Shown in pieces: positions 63,852 through 64,000 of a stretch of 64,000 nucleotides of DNA. How positions within the stretch are numbered: position 1 is the stretch's first letter; each line of letters begins with the position of its first letter. The notes below the pieces were generated by a model that worked only from the letters and a program-made list of their open reading frames with translations, did not search any database and was not told where the DNA came from. The translations under genes and the position numbers were made by a program. This DNA is from Cliona cf. orientalis (lineage: Eukaryota > Porifera > Demospongiae > Clionaida > Clionaidae), in contig OZ005707.1 in assembly GCA_963930775.1 (NCBI GenBank), positions 248,001 through 312,000 of the forward strand, read 5' to 3'.

Positions 63852-64000
63852 TTAACGGCATCTTCTCTGCTCAAATCTACTGTATTCAAACTCCGTATCG
63901 AAAGGTCCACTCACGATATAATCAGTGTACAGTCCCTCAATTACAGGGTCACTATATCCCTCGATCTCATCCGTTCTTCCAGCTTGGTGGCTTCCAGCAT
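63852..64000 (-). CDS. C-terminal exon of an unidentified gene, cut by the window edge
   Basis: On the minus strand an open frame enters from the window end and reads GSHQAGRTDEIEGYSDPVIE, then continues through VSGPFDTEFEYSRFEQRR to a TAA at 63852-63854. It is acidic, rich in aromatic residues and free of stops for 49 codons. No domain is recognised and no start is visible, so the family cannot be stated. The composition and length support real coding sequence; an intron inside this segment is not excluded. Confidence 0.55.
   Translation of the reverse strand, partial: AGSHQAGRTDEIEGYSDPVIEGLYTDYIVSGPFDTEFEYSRFEQRRCR

Overview
This is an intron-rich, AT-rich animal nuclear window. Canonical GT-AG introns are nearly universal, and the gene set is metazoan: a ciliary TBC1D32 orthologue, Sema-PSI transmembrane receptors with Calx-beta modules, MOGS, WDR61/SKIC8 and a GH35 beta-galactosidase. 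The mix of ciliary genes, odd extracellular-domain combinations, moderate compaction and many short inverted-repeat elements suggests an early-branching animal, most likely a sponge. That assignment is inference; no rRNA or mitochondrial marker is present.

Layout. 1-3062: intergenic, with a small MITE and a 1.16 kb long-inverted-repeat element. 3063-4800 (-): WDR61/SKIC8. 5003-11781 (+): MOGS (glucosidase I), divergent from WDR61 across about 200 bp. 12117-14002 (-): ankyrin-repeat protein with a C-terminal coiled coil and a TATA-type promoter. 14805-32564 (-): TBC1D32/broad-minded, about 30 exons, with long repeat-bearing introns. 32950-46797 (-): Sema-PSI-Calx-beta transmembrane protein A. 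47078-60369 (+): Sema-PSI-(Calx-beta)x10 transmembrane protein B, arranged head-to-head with A across 280 bp. 61129-63622 (+): GH35 beta-galactosidase with a two-exon coding region. 63852-64000 (-): C-terminal exon of an unidentified gene that runs out of the window.

The most notable content is the divergent pair of Sema-domain receptors. Both have a signal peptide, Sema, PSI, Calx-beta material, one membrane span and a cytoplasmic tail. Neither shows the IPT domains, Ig domain or RasGAP-like domain of familiar plexins and semaphorins. Protein B has ten Calx-beta modules, several produced by recent duplication of phase-1 exons. Protein A has one diverged module and a SEA-like juxtamembrane region.

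The other genes are housekeeping or cell-biological: transcription and RNA surveillance, N-glycan trimming, cilium assembly and lysosomal glycan breakdown. They show no operon-like relationship. Dispersed repeats are frequent: at least eight inverted-repeat element copies or families, a ten-base word repeated about ten times, and CT microsatellites lying directly at 3' splice sites. Exon coordinates were read by hand from splice consensus and reading frame; expect errors of 1-2 bases.
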